Source: Hyphococcus sp. (GTDB taxonomy: Bacteria > Pseudomonadota > Alphaproteobacteria > Caulobacterales > Parvularculaceae). From it: DNA of 64,000 nucleotides. Position 1 is the stretch's first letter; the number at the start of each line of letters is the position of its first letter. A program made the position numbers and the translations under genes. Location: assembly GCA_028284345.1 (NCBI GenBank), contig JANQRY010000010.1, forward strand, positions 372,001-436,000, in the 5' to 3' direction. The notes beneath the pieces are model-generated. The model had not been told where the DNA came from and did not search any database. It saw only the letters and a list, made by a program, of their open reading frames with translations. This document shows, piece after piece, positions 17,394 to 25,559 of the stretch.

Positions 17394-18344
17394 TTAAAAT
17401 CGTTTCAGCCAATTCGAGGCGTCATCGATCGCCGTATTCGCCAGGGACGACGTGCTGACCGCCTCCAGAAAGCTGTGCGTTGCGCCGGCGTAGATTTTTT
17501 CCGTCACGTCAACGCCCGCAGCGCGCAACTTTTTCGCCATTTCTGTATTCTCGTCTAGCAGAATATCACATTCAGCGATGCACATGAATGTCGGCGGCAA
17601 TCCTTCAACGTTGTTTTGCAACGGGCGCGCATAAAGGCTGTCTTCCGGCGCCAACCCGTCCGTGTAGGCCGCCCAGAAACCCGCCATTTCCTCGCGGGTC
17701 AGCATATAATCGTCGCCGTCAAAGCGCGCATGCGAGGCGCGCTCCTGCGAATCAAAGGCGCCGTAATTGAGCAACAGCCCGTCCGCTGCGCGCTTGCCTT
17801 CGTCGCGCGCACGCATGGCGGCGGCGACCGAGAGATTGGCGCCGGCGGAATCGCCGCCCAGGATAATCTTCGCATTCTCAAATCCGGGGCCCAGATTTCC
17901 TTTCGCAACCCAGTTGACGGCGGAGGCGACCTCATCGAGCGCGCGAGGGTAACGGGCCTCCGGCGCCAGACTATAATCGACGCCGACCACCACGGTTTTG
18001 GACCGAGCCGCATATTCGCGCATCAACCGGTCATGGGTGTCGAGCGAAAACATGACCCAACCGCCGCCATGAAGATAAATGAGCGCGCGTCCGGGCGCGG
18101 CAGCTTGCGGCCTGTGAATGCGAAGACGCAAGCCTGAGAAAATTTCAATGTCGGTCGATTGCGCCATCGCCGGCCCGCCTTCGCGCCATGGCGCCCGGAC
18201 CTTCTCCGCGATGAGGCGTCGGGTTGCGGTGTCAATGTCAACGCCGTTCGAATGGCGAGCGTAATCGCGGGCGGTGATGCGCTGGAATTCGCGAATGGCG
18301 GGATCGACGTCATCCTCCGCAGCCGCCGGCTTTGAATCAGCCAT
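17394..18344 (-). CDS. Alpha/beta hydrolase, hormone-sensitive-lipase type
   Basis: An esterase of about 316 residues. The oxyanion-hole motif YLHGGGWVMFS, the nucleophile GGDSAGANLS, the acid in CIAECDILLDE and the His in AGATHSFLE form a full catalytic set of the HSL (family IV) type. I choose the ATG at 18344 (MADSKPAAAED) because GGGAGAAACAGGA stands just upstream; an earlier frame start at 18434 would add an unlikely basic leader. It is the first gene of the operon divergent from the second AraC gene. The substrate is unknown; it may open an ester to release the compound used downstream. Confidence 0.85.
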   Translation of the reverse strand: MADSKPAAAEDDVDPAIREFQRITARDYARHSNGVDIDTATRRLIAEKVRAPWREGGPAMAQSTDIEIFSGLRLRIHRPQAAAPGRALIYLHGGGWVMFSLDTHDRLMREYAARSKTVVVGVDYSLAPEARYPRALDEVASAVNWVAKGNLGPGFENAKIILGGDSAGANLSVAAAMRARDEGKRAADGLLLNYGAFDSQERASHARFDGDDYMLTREEMAGFWAAYTDGLAPEDSLYARPLQNNVEGLPPTFMCIAECDILLDENTEMAKKLRAAGVDVTEKIYAGATHSFLEAVSTSSLANTAIDDASNWLKRF

Positions 18345-18426
18345 TCCTGTTTCTCCCGCCGATAGCGCGCCATGCTTTACATCATGGCAAGTCTTGAAGC
18401 GATCAGCCCGAAGCAGCCTTTGGCGT

Positions 18427-18454
18427 CGGGACAAAAGTTCGCTTTAATGGGCCA
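18427..18454. promoter_or_regulatory. Putative AraC operator: GGG-C-A heptamers 21 bp apart
   Basis: CGGGACA at 18427-18433 and TGGGCCA at 18448-18454 are exactly 21 bases apart and both are followed by an A-run. They lie 83-110 bases upstream of the hydrolase start, in the region divergent from the second AraC gene. A further CGGGCCA lies at 18544-18550. The geometry equals that of the pair at 11303-11330 next to the paralogous AraC gene. Confidence 0.45.
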
Positions 18455-18563
18455 AAAAACCGGCGGGCGCGACTGAAAATCTTGACGCCTGCCCCAAAGC
18501 TTTCATAGCCTTTTACATAAGCATTCGATTAATCTGTCGCAATCGGGCCACAGAACCACGGTC

Positions 18564-19340
18564 GTGAAGCATTTTGAAGACATAGACGATCCGTCCCGTC
18601 CCGTGATCGGGCTTGCGGATGAATACGACACCGGCTTTACGGACCCGGCTCATAGCCATGAACGGGCGCAACTGCTTTACGCGTCAAGCGGCATTATGTC
18701 GGTCGAAGCCGCCTCGGCGAGTTTTGTCGTCCCGCCCCAACGCGCCTTGTGGATACCGAGCGGCGTTCTCCACCAGGTCTCGTGCCGCTGCGCCGTTTCT
18801 CTGAGGACGCTTTATATCAGCGACGACACGGCCGCCAGCACGGACAAATGCAAGATTTTGGAAGTCTCCGACTTTCTTCGCGCGCTGATCCTTGAGGTCG
18901 TTAAATTCGATTCTCAAAAGCCGTATCACGACCGCGAAAACACCATCATCAAATTATTGCTGAGCGAAATGGCCCAAATGCCCGCAGCCCCCTATCACAT
19001 TCCCATGCCTGCGGACGAACGGATCTTATCCGTATGCCGATCTATATTGAAAAACCCGACAGACAAACGAGACCTTGACGAATGGGCGTCGTTCGCCGGA
19101 CTTGGAAGACGCACCTTCACGCGCATGTTCCGCTCAGAAACGGGCATGGGGCTCGCCACCTGGAGGCAGCAGGCTCGGTTGCTCGAAGCGCTTTCGCTGC
19201 TGTCGACGGGACAGCCCGTCACGGCAGTCGCCTATGATGTAGGCTACGAAAGCCCCAGCGCCTTTACGGCGATGTTTCATAAGTCTTTCGGCGTGCCGCC
19301 AAGCCAGTACAAGTTCAATGAAACTGCCGCCAGCAAATGA
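18564..19340 (+). CDS. AraC-family regulator, paralogue of the one at 11496
   Basis: 258 residues starting at GTG. N-terminal cupin-like domain (PAHSHERAQLLYASSGIM; VVPPQRALWIPSGVLHQV) and C-terminal AraC DNA-binding domain (FAGLGRRTFTRMFRSETGMG; VAYDVGYESPSAFTAMFHKSF). Block-by-block similarity to the regulator at 11496-12284 is strong across both domains (for example GMGLATWRQQARLLEA against GMGLAAWRQQVRLMEA), so the two are paralogues. It is divergent from the hydrolase-PaiB-OprB-P5C dehydrogenase-symporter operon and probably regulates it. A strong stem-loop terminator follows 34 bases downstream. Confidence 0.88.
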   Translation: MKHFEDIDDPSRPVIGLADEYDTGFTDPAHSHERAQLLYASSGIMSVEAASASFVVPPQRALWIPSGVLHQVSCRCAVSLRTLYISDDTAASTDKCKILEVSDFLRALILEVVKFDSQKPYHDRENTIIKLLLSEMAQMPAAPYHIPMPADERILSVCRSILKNPTDKRDLDEWASFAGLGRRTFTRMFRSETGMGLATWRQQARLLEALSLLSTGQPVTAVAYDVGYESPSAFTAMFHKSFGVPPSQYKFNETAASK

Positions 19341-19373
19341 ATTGAACAGAGCAGCTTTGTTCAATCTGCATAA

Positions 19374-19401
19374 AAGAAAGGGCGCTTTCGCGCCCTTTCT
19401 T
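19374..19401. terminator. Bidirectional intrinsic terminator
   Basis: A perfect 12-base inverted repeat (arms 19374-19385 and 19390-19401) with a four-base loop, AT-rich at the outer ends, so that each strand shows a GC stem followed by T residues. It lies between the convergent AraC gene and the siderophore receptor gene and can serve both. A weaker inverted repeat lies at 19342-19364. Confidence 0.85.
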
Positions 19402-19420
19402 CAGGTTCTATCTTCAGACT

Positions 19421-21604
19421 CTAGAAGAGTTTCAGCGTCACGGTTCCGATGACTTGCAACCCCGCGCCGAAATTACAGTTGGATACGCTGGCGCAGCGCG
19501 CAACATATCTCTTATCGGTGATGTTGGATCCATTCACCGAAAGGCGCCAGCGCCGCGTATCATAGCGTAAGCTGGCGTCGACGAGGAACGAGTCGTCGCT
19601 GTCAAAGACCACCGGATTAAATAAGCTTGGCCGGCTCCCCGCACTCGAACTTGTGTATCGGGCGCCGACGTTGAAGCCAAATCCGCGCAGCGCGCCTTCC
19701 TGGAACGTATAGTCGACGAGACCGGACACCTTATGCTTGGGGGTCACTTCCAGCGGCAAACCGACTTCGGCCGCAGTGTTGCTCGCCGTGATCTCACTGT
19801 CCGTGTAGCTATATGAGCCATTGAATGACAGACGGTCGTCAATACGCGCCACAAATTCAAGCTCTCCGCCGATAATTTCGACTTCGCCAAGCTGCTCGCC
19901 GAAAACAACGAGGTTCGGGCTGGAGCCTGTCGCAACAACGTTTTGCTGAACAATCCTGTAAACGGCTGCAGCAGCAAAAATATCGAAGCCGTCGGCGAGA
20001 TTGCGGCCATCGTATTTCACGCCGCCCTCTATCTGCTTGCCCGTTGTCGGCTCAAATGGGGTGCCGCTCATATCACTGCCCAGAACAGGCTCAAATGACG
20101 TTGCATAACTGACATAGGGCGTGATACCGCTATCAAACACATAGTTCGCGCCAACGCGGTATGTGAAATCTTCCGCCGATCTTTCCGTAGACGGCTGGAC
20201 GGAGCCGAAAGCCGTAAAGGGAGCGATCTGATCGCTGTCGTACCAGTCGTACCGCCCGCTCAAGAGCAAGATAAAGTTTCCAAACTTAATCTGATCTTGC
20301 GCGTAGATCCCGGTCTGATTGATTTCCTGTTCGTTGAACCGCGTCGTCACCCCGGGGCTTACGTCGCCGCCCACCCCGTAAACCGGATCAAAGAGGTCAA
20401 TCGACGATGCGCCCACAAAGCCAAATCCGGAATTGTTATCGACATTGCGATAGTCAACCCCGAGGAGGAAAAGGTGAGACGTCGCACCGGCCTCAAAATC
20501 TCCTGAAAGCCTTGAATCGACGGCTATGCTCTTAACGTCTTCGGCGTAAGGAGAGTTTCCGCGTGTAACAGTGCGGTTGTCAGCCAGCAGCCCATTGCCA
20601 AAAATGACATCGCGCGCTTCGGAATAGTCGGAATACTTGAAGTTCGCGTCAAACTGCAGCGCGTCTGAAAAGGCGTGCGATAACTCAAAACCGATGCCGT
20701 ACTGATCGCGATTATACTCGTTGAAATCCGGCTCGCCGAGGTTTCTCGAACGGGGCACTTCGCCGAGCGGGTTCGGAAGCAACGTACCGGACACGGGGAG
20801 GAAGCCGTTCGTATCGCCCTGGTTTTTGTCATCTTGGTAGTAGCCGAGCACTTCAACGATCGTGTCGGGGCCGAGTTCAAAGGCAAATGTCGGCGCAACC
20901 AAAACCCTCCGCGCCGTAACAAAATCCCGCTCCGCATCTCTGTCCCTGTAAAGGAATGTGATCCGGCCGCTGACGCCGTCAGTGAGCGGACCTGTCACTG
21001 TAGACGCGATTTGTTTGAAATCGTCGTTTCCGTATTTCAGGGAAAGTTCGCCGCCAAATTCCGCCTCTGCGCGGCGGCTGACCTGGTTGAAAATGCCTCC
21101 CGGAGGCGCGCTGCCGTAAAGCACGGAAGCAGGGCCTTTCAGGATGTCGAGGCTTTCAAACGCATACAAATCCAATCCCGTGGAGAAGATTGTTGTCGAG
21201 ACCGGCGTCGCCAACCCGTCGACAAATTGCTTCGGTACGAAGCCCCGAACGGTGATGAAATCAAAGCGCAGATCCGGACCATAGTTCTCACCGGAGACGC
21301 CAGCCACGTACCGCACGGCCTGTTGCGCATCGATGAAGTTCAGCAAGTCGATCTGATCGCGCGTGACGACGGAAACCGATTGCGGCGTTTCGATCAGCGG
21401 AATGTCCGCCTTGTTGGCCGTCTCGCTGCCGATCGGCACGTAGTTCGGCGCCGTGACGATAATCACGTCATCCGTGTCAATCACGTTGCGGCTTGTTTCG
21501 AGCGTTTCGTCCGCCGCATCGTCATCTTGCGCGAACGCCGGCGACGCGCAAGTAAGCGCGGCCCCGGACAAAAGCATCAATTTCCAGTTTCGTTTCTTAG
21601 ACAT
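19421..21604 (-). CDS. TonB-dependent siderophore receptor
   Basis: 727 residues with signal peptide (MSKKRNWKLMLLSGAALTCA to FAQD), TonB-box region DDVIIVTAPNY, plug with TPQSVSVVTRDQID and SLDILKGPASVLYGSAPPGG, and a barrel ending in GTVTLKLF. The TPQSVSVV and GPASVLYG motifs are those of the FhuA/FhuE/FoxA type of ferric-siderophore receptors. GGGGAAGGA upstream supports the ATG. Fur-like palindromes lie about 35-65 bases upstream of the start, which fits iron-repressed expression. The hydroxamate or other siderophore cannot be named from the sequence. Confidence 0.92.
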   Translation of the reverse strand: MSKKRNWKLMLLSGAALTCASPAFAQDDDAADETLETSRNVIDTDDVIIVTAPNYVPIGSETANKADIPLIETPQSVSVVTRDQIDLLNFIDAQQAVRYVAGVSGENYGPDLRFDFITVRGFVPKQFVDGLATPVSTTIFSTGLDLYAFESLDILKGPASVLYGSAPPGGIFNQVSRRAEAEFGGELSLKYGNDDFKQIASTVTGPLTDGVSGRITFLYRDRDAERDFVTARRVLVAPTFAFELGPDTIVEVLGYYQDDKNQGDTNGFLPVSGTLLPNPLGEVPRSRNLGEPDFNEYNRDQYGIGFELSHAFSDALQFDANFKYSDYSEARDVIFGNGLLADNRTVTRGNSPYAEDVKSIAVDSRLSGDFEAGATSHLFLLGVDYRNVDNNSGFGFVGASSIDLFDPVYGVGGDVSPGVTTRFNEQEINQTGIYAQDQIKFGNFILLLSGRYDWYDSDQIAPFTAFGSVQPSTERSAEDFTYRVGANYVFDSGITPYVSYATSFEPVLGSDMSGTPFEPTTGKQIEGGVKYDGRNLADGFDIFAAAAVYRIVQQNVVATGSSPNLVVFGEQLGEVEIIGGELEFVARIDDRLSFNGSYSYTDSEITASNTAAEVGLPLEVTPKHKVSGLVDYTFQEGALRGFGFNVGARYTSSSAGSRPSLFNPVVFDSDDSFLVDASLRYDTRRWRLSVNGSNITDKRYVARCASVSNCNFGAGLQVIGTVTLKLF

Positions 21605-21638
21605 GGACTGTCCTTCCCCTCTTGAGCCAAATTACGCG

Positions 21639-21669
21639 AATGCGATTGTAAATGCAACTCATTCGCATT
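21639..21669. promoter_or_regulatory. Fur-like box upstream of the siderophore receptor
   Basis: The 19-base element at 21651-21669 (AATGCAACT-C-ATTCGCATT) is a near-palindrome of the 9-1-9 type seen in alphaproteobacterial Fur sites. An overlapping related element (AATGCGATT-G-TAAATGCAA) begins at 21639. They lie 35-65 bases upstream of the receptor ATG, where a repressor would block transcription. Confidence 0.65.
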
Positions 21670-21826
21670 CGCAAGACTTATTTGTCTCATGGTTGTCATG
21701 AGCCTGTCATGAAGGAAATTACTCCCGCCGCAGTCCACCGTGCGTATCAAAGCGGGACGAAAAGTATCTCAAATAGGACAAAGCCCGACTTTCCGCCGCT
21801 CAGCGGTAATACTGCAACACCAAGCA

Positions 21827-22546
21827 TTATGCCGTATCGGATGTGTTGCTCGCCGACCGGCGCGGGTCGCCGGCGGCGAGATATAGGGCTGTAGAAAAGG
21901 CCGCCGACTGAAGAAGCAGCGACATCACGACAATCTGGTAGCGGACGGCGACGAGCGGATCGACGCCGGAAAGAATCTGGCCGCTCATCATGCCTGGAAG
22001 CGACACCAAGCCGACGGCCAGCAGGACATTTATCTGCGGAATAAGCGCGGCGCGAAAGGCGGCGTTGCGCGCTTCATTGTATGTCGCGCCCATTTCAGTT
22101 TCGCGTTGCATCCGATCGGCGGCCAACGCAATCGCGATCATTGCATTTGAAAATACCATGCCGGCAAGCGGAATGATGAATGTCGGCTCATAAACCAAGC
22201 CCAGTTGCAGGCCGAATATATAGGAAAACGCGAGCGCCGCGCCGCCGCCGCCGCCAATGCCCGCAATCGCGCGCATAAGCGCTGATTTTCTGTTTTTCGA
22301 TACTGTACGTATCGAGATAAAACCCGCCGCAACGATCATGACCCCAATCACGACAAGACCGACCAACGGGTCTTTCGTCAATAAAACGAACTTCAAAATA
22401 TAGCCAACCGCTAGCAACTGAACCAACATCCGAATGGCGGCGACGAGAATCTTCCCGCCCTCGCCTTCCCAGCGGTTCACGATGAAAATGACGAGCGCGA
22501 TCGGCGTCAGGGAGACGGCGAGTCCAAGCGGCGAAATAGCGTGCAT
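21827..22546 (-). CDS. fetB: FetB-like ABC permease (UPF0014 family)
   Basis: 239 residues with about seven hydrophobic segments and the family marks: SPLGLAVSLTPIALVIFIVNRW near the start, FIIPLAGMVFSNAMIAIALAADRM, and SLPGMMSGQILSGVDPLVAVRYQIVVM. Members act with the ATPase FetA in iron export or metal homeostasis. No ATPase gene is adjacent: the neighbours are the siderophore receptor and, divergently, a cytochrome b561, so the partner must be elsewhere. The iron-uptake neighbour makes a metal role plausible. Confidence 0.85.
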   Translation of the reverse strand: MHAISPLGLAVSLTPIALVIFIVNRWEGEGGKILVAAIRMLVQLLAVGYILKFVLLTKDPLVGLVVIGVMIVAAGFISIRTVSKNRKSALMRAIAGIGGGGGAALAFSYIFGLQLGLVYEPTFIIPLAGMVFSNAMIAIALAADRMQRETEMGATYNEARNAAFRAALIPQINVLLAVGLVSLPGMMSGQILSGVDPLVAVRYQIVVMSLLLQSAAFSTALYLAAGDPRRSASNTSDTA

Positions 22547-22867
22547 GGGTCTGCAAAGCCTGCAATTGCTGAGTAGTCAGCCATGATGGAAAACAACGGT
22601 TGTTTCAGCAAGGCGCCCAGGTGGTCGCCGGCGGGGTCGACCCTGAAGAACTGACGATAATGGGCTGATGCTTCTCCCGAACGGGAAATCGGCCTTTATT
22701 TCCTTTATTTCGGCATGCGAAAACACTAGCAAACACAATTACGTGCATCCGGCGTCGGGTTCCGAACGCGTTTTGTCGCCCTTCCCGCGCCCGTTGACGA
22801 TTTACATTCTGCAAGTTGCGGCGGTATTCACGACGCGCATAGCTATGGAGAGGGCAAGTCAATTGTC
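22547..22867. other. Divergent intergenic region, fetB / cytochrome b561
   Basis: About 320 bases between divergent genes. Short frames are present on both strands but none looks coding. Promoters for both genes are expected here; none is clear by eye. A GGAGAGGG stretch near 22849 lies somewhat far from the b561 ATG. Confidence 0.4.
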
Positions 22868-23431
22868 ATGCAACTAAAAAACACAAAAGAAAAATTCGGC
22901 TGGATCGCAATCGGACTGCACTGGATCGCGGCGGTTGGCGTCATCTGGCTGTATTTTCTGGGCGAGAATATTGAGCACGCCAAGGAAGACGGCCTGCCGC
23001 GCGAAGAAGTGATCGGCATCATTGAGTATCACGTCTCGATTGCGATGGTCTTTATCGTCTTTCTTGCGGCGAGAGTGGTCTGGCATATCGTGCAGCCGCA
23101 ACCGACGAAACCTAGGCAGCATCCAGCCTTAGCGATCCTAGCCTATGTCGTGCAATGGGGCTTCCTCGCCATGATCGCCATTCAGATCATCACCGGCCCG
23201 CTTATCGTATGGAGCGCCCCGCGCCCGCTGCTTGTGTTTGACATCATCTCCATTCCCAGCCCTTTCCTGGAACGCATTGACTGGCTGCATGAAGGCGGAG
23301 AGACCGTTCACAAGCTTGCTTCCAATCTGTTCTGGCCGCTTATCGCGCTGCATGTGGGCGCGGCGCTGAAGCATCTGGTTCTTGACCGGGATGGGTCGGT
23401 TCAACGCATGCTGTGGGTTCGCAACAAGTAG
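22868..23431 (+). CDS. Cytochrome b561
   Basis: A membrane dihaem b-type cytochrome of 187 residues, four transmembrane segments, normal length. The haem-ligand His residues are seen in IAIGLHWIAAVG, IEYHVSIAMV, GGETVHKLASN and LIALHVGAALKH. Members pass electrons from ubiquinol or a periplasmic donor, some dismutate superoxide. It stands alone, with a strong terminator directly downstream. No obvious partner gene is adjacent. Confidence 0.9.
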   Translation: MQLKNTKEKFGWIAIGLHWIAAVGVIWLYFLGENIEHAKEDGLPREEVIGIIEYHVSIAMVFIVFLAARVVWHIVQPQPTKPRQHPALAILAYVVQWGFLAMIAIQIITGPLIVWSAPRPLLVFDIISIPSPFLERIDWLHEGGETVHKLASNLFWPLIALHVGAALKHLVLDRDGSVQRMLWVRNK

Positions 23432-23454
23432 AACCAATGACGAATTCTGCACTC

Positions 23455-23497
23455 ATGAAAAGCGAGCGTCACAAGCGCTCGCTTTTCATGTTTTTGT
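23455..23497 (+). terminator. Intrinsic terminator of the cytochrome b561 gene
   Basis: A perfect 14-base inverted repeat (23455-23468 and 23476-23489) with a seven-base loop, followed by GTTTTTGTTT. It stands 24 bases after the b561 stop codon. Confidence 0.9.
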
Positions 23498-23579
23498 TTC
23501 CATTGCGTCCGCGCGGGAAACCATTCCCGCCCACGGCGCCGCGCCCGGCTTGCCGCGGACGTCAGCGCGCGGCTGACGC

Positions 23580-23599
23580 GCTCGCCGTCGAGCTTTTTT
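23580..23599 (+). terminator. Second plus-strand intrinsic terminator
   Basis: GCTCG (23580-23584), four-base loop, CGAGC (23589-23593) and six T residues (23594-23599). It is about 100 bases downstream of the first terminator with no coding gene between, only GC-rich stem-loops (one at about 23561-23577, GTCAGC/GCTGAC). It may end a small RNA or act as a back-up terminator protecting the gene downstream. Confidence 0.7.
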
Positions 23600-23781
23600 G
23601 AGATCGCGCCCAAAATGACCTCCCCGCTTAAAAGCCTAGCGCCCAGTCCGGACCAGCCTCGCAGATTAGCCTTCCAATAGAGCCGTTCCCATGGTTACAT
23701 AATCAGGGCCATGGCTATGGTAATCCCGTTAACTAACTTCAACTAACGTCGATCCGCCCGATCAAGCGATATCAGGTTCTC

Positions 23782-25548
23782 ATGCCGCAGATCTCGATAA
23801 AATGGCTATTTTTGCTGATATTCCTGGCTGTTTGGCCGGTTTCGACACGCGCGCAAACCCTGGACGAAGTTTTGCGCGTCGTATTCGATACGAACCCTGA
23901 CATTCGGGCCGCGCGGGCGCGTCAAAAAGCAACGGCCGAAGCGACGAACCAGGCGCGATCCGGCTTATTGCCCCAAATCTCCGGAGAGGCGTCCTACGGA
24001 TCGTCGCAACACGACCAAGTCCTGAATTCGGATCTGTTCGCGCCGGGGGGCGGAGCTGCGGAGCGAGATTTCAGTCTCAATCCCGCGACGGCGGCCGTAA
24101 CGGCGAACCAAACGATTTTTTCCGGGTTTCGAAATCTCAACGCGATCAAGCAGGCGCGCGCGATCAAAAGCGCGGGCGAGGCGCAGCTTCGCGAGATCGA
24201 ACAGGAAGTTCTTCTCGAAGCAGCGACCGCATATTTCCAGGTCGTGTTGGACGTTCAGCTTTATGAAGCGAACAAAGCGAACCGCGACGTCGTTGCCGAA
24301 CAATTAAAGCACGCGAAAGCGCGACTCCGAGCTGGCGACATCACGGGAACGGACGTTAGCCAAGCCGAGGCGCGTCTTTCCAGAGCAGACGCCGAACTGT
24401 CCGCCGCGCAAGCGAGCCTTGCAGAGAGCCGCGCAAATCTTCGGAAAATCACGGGCGAGTCGCCGGGAACGCTCGATGACAGTCCCAGCCTGCCCCCCCT
24501 TCCTGAGTCAGAGCAAGTCTCACAGGAGATTGCACGGGAGCTGGCGCCGTCGATCGCGATCGCAAAACAGAATGAGTTGGCTTCACGACGGCAAATCGCC
24601 ATCGAAAACGCCGAATTCGCGCCGACAATATCCCTTGGCGCGCGGTATCAGTATTCTGATGAACCCAGCTCCTTCATTCAACGCGATGAGGAATTTTCTT
24701 ACGGCGTACGGGCAACAGTGCCGATTTTCCGCGGCGGGTTGCGCTTCTCCAAATCACGCGCCGCGAAAGCGTTAAACCGCCGCGACAAAGAGCTAATCGT
24801 CGCTGCGGAACGCGACGTTTTTTCAAAAGTATCGGTTGCGTGGAATGAGATCATCACCGCCCGCATCCGATTCATCGCCGCGCAGCGGCAAGTGGAGGCA
24901 AACACCAACGCATTTGACGGCGTGAACCGCGAGTGGGAACTCGGCGTGCGAACGACGCTCGATGTTTTGAACGCCGGCCAGGAAGTTTTGAATGCACAGA
25001 TTGCGCGCGCATCCGCGCGCCGCGACGAATACGTCGCGGCATATGGATTGCTCGCGGCGATGGGCATGCCGTTGATCGCTGACGCAACCGAAACGGCGTT
25101 TCAATCCGAACCGACGAATGCGCCAGGCGCGCCGTCACCGGTTAAGAACGCCGGCGTGATCGAAGCGGTCGCCGTCAATCAATCTGCGCCGCTCGACATC
25201 GCCGCCGACGGCAATTCTGAGCCCGCAGGCAAAACCGCTGTCCCCGCTCCTGTTTCAACAACGCCGCCCGTTGAAACATCAACTGAACTGATCCCTGCGA
25301 ACTACGGCCACATCGCCCAGATCGGCGCCTTCTCGACAGAAGAAGCCGCGCGCCGCGCTGTTACCGTTGTGACGACCGCAGACAACGCAGAGCTGGCGGC
25401 GCTTGTGGCGGAGTACGGCGCCGACGTGGTGTCCGTTCAAACGAATAGCGGCGCGCTGTTTCGCACCTTCATCGGACCAATGCCGTTTTCGCAAGCCAAG
25501 AAAGCGTGCGGCGCGTTCCCCGGGGATTGCTTCGTCTCCCGTCGATAG
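23782..25548 (+). CDS. TolC-family outer-membrane channel with C-terminal SPOR domain
   Basis: 588 residues. Signal peptide of 24 residues (MPQISIKWLFLLIFLAVWPV then STRA). Residues about 25-440 form the TolC/CyaE-type repeat of long helices and strands (QTLDEVLRVVFDTNPDIRAAR; LLPQISGEASY; AAVTANQTIFSGF; GVRATVPIFRGG; LDVLNAGQEVLNAQ). A Pro/Ala-rich linker follows, then from about residue 507 a SPOR-like domain (YGHIAQIGAFSTEEAARRAV; GALFRTFIGPMP), a fold that binds denuded peptidoglycan. The fusion is unusual. The gene is tail-to-tail with the lipid-synthase operon and, with the HlyD-type adaptor at 41365, could form a tunnel from inner to outer membrane for its product. Confidence 0.88.
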   Translation: MPQISIKWLFLLIFLAVWPVSTRAQTLDEVLRVVFDTNPDIRAARARQKATAEATNQARSGLLPQISGEASYGSSQHDQVLNSDLFAPGGGAAERDFSLNPATAAVTANQTIFSGFRNLNAIKQARAIKSAGEAQLREIEQEVLLEAATAYFQVVLDVQLYEANKANRDVVAEQLKHAKARLRAGDITGTDVSQAEARLSRADAELSAAQASLAESRANLRKITGESPGTLDDSPSLPPLPESEQVSQEIARELAPSIAIAKQNELASRRQIAIENAEFAPTISLGARYQYSDEPSSFIQRDEEFSYGVRATVPIFRGGLRFSKSRAAKALNRRDKELIVAAERDVFSKVSVAWNEIITARIRFIAAQRQVEANTNAFDGVNREWELGVRTTLDVLNAGQEVLNAQIARASARRDEYVAAYGLLAAMGMPLIADATETAFQSEPTNAPGAPSPVKNAGVIEAVAVNQSAPLDIAADGNSEPAGKTAVPAPVSTTPPVETSTELIPANYGHIAQIGAFSTEEAARRAVTVVTTADNAELAALVAEYGADVVSVQTNSGALFRTFIGPMPFSQAKKACGAFPGDCFVSRR

Positions 25549-25559
25549 CGACCGCGCTT

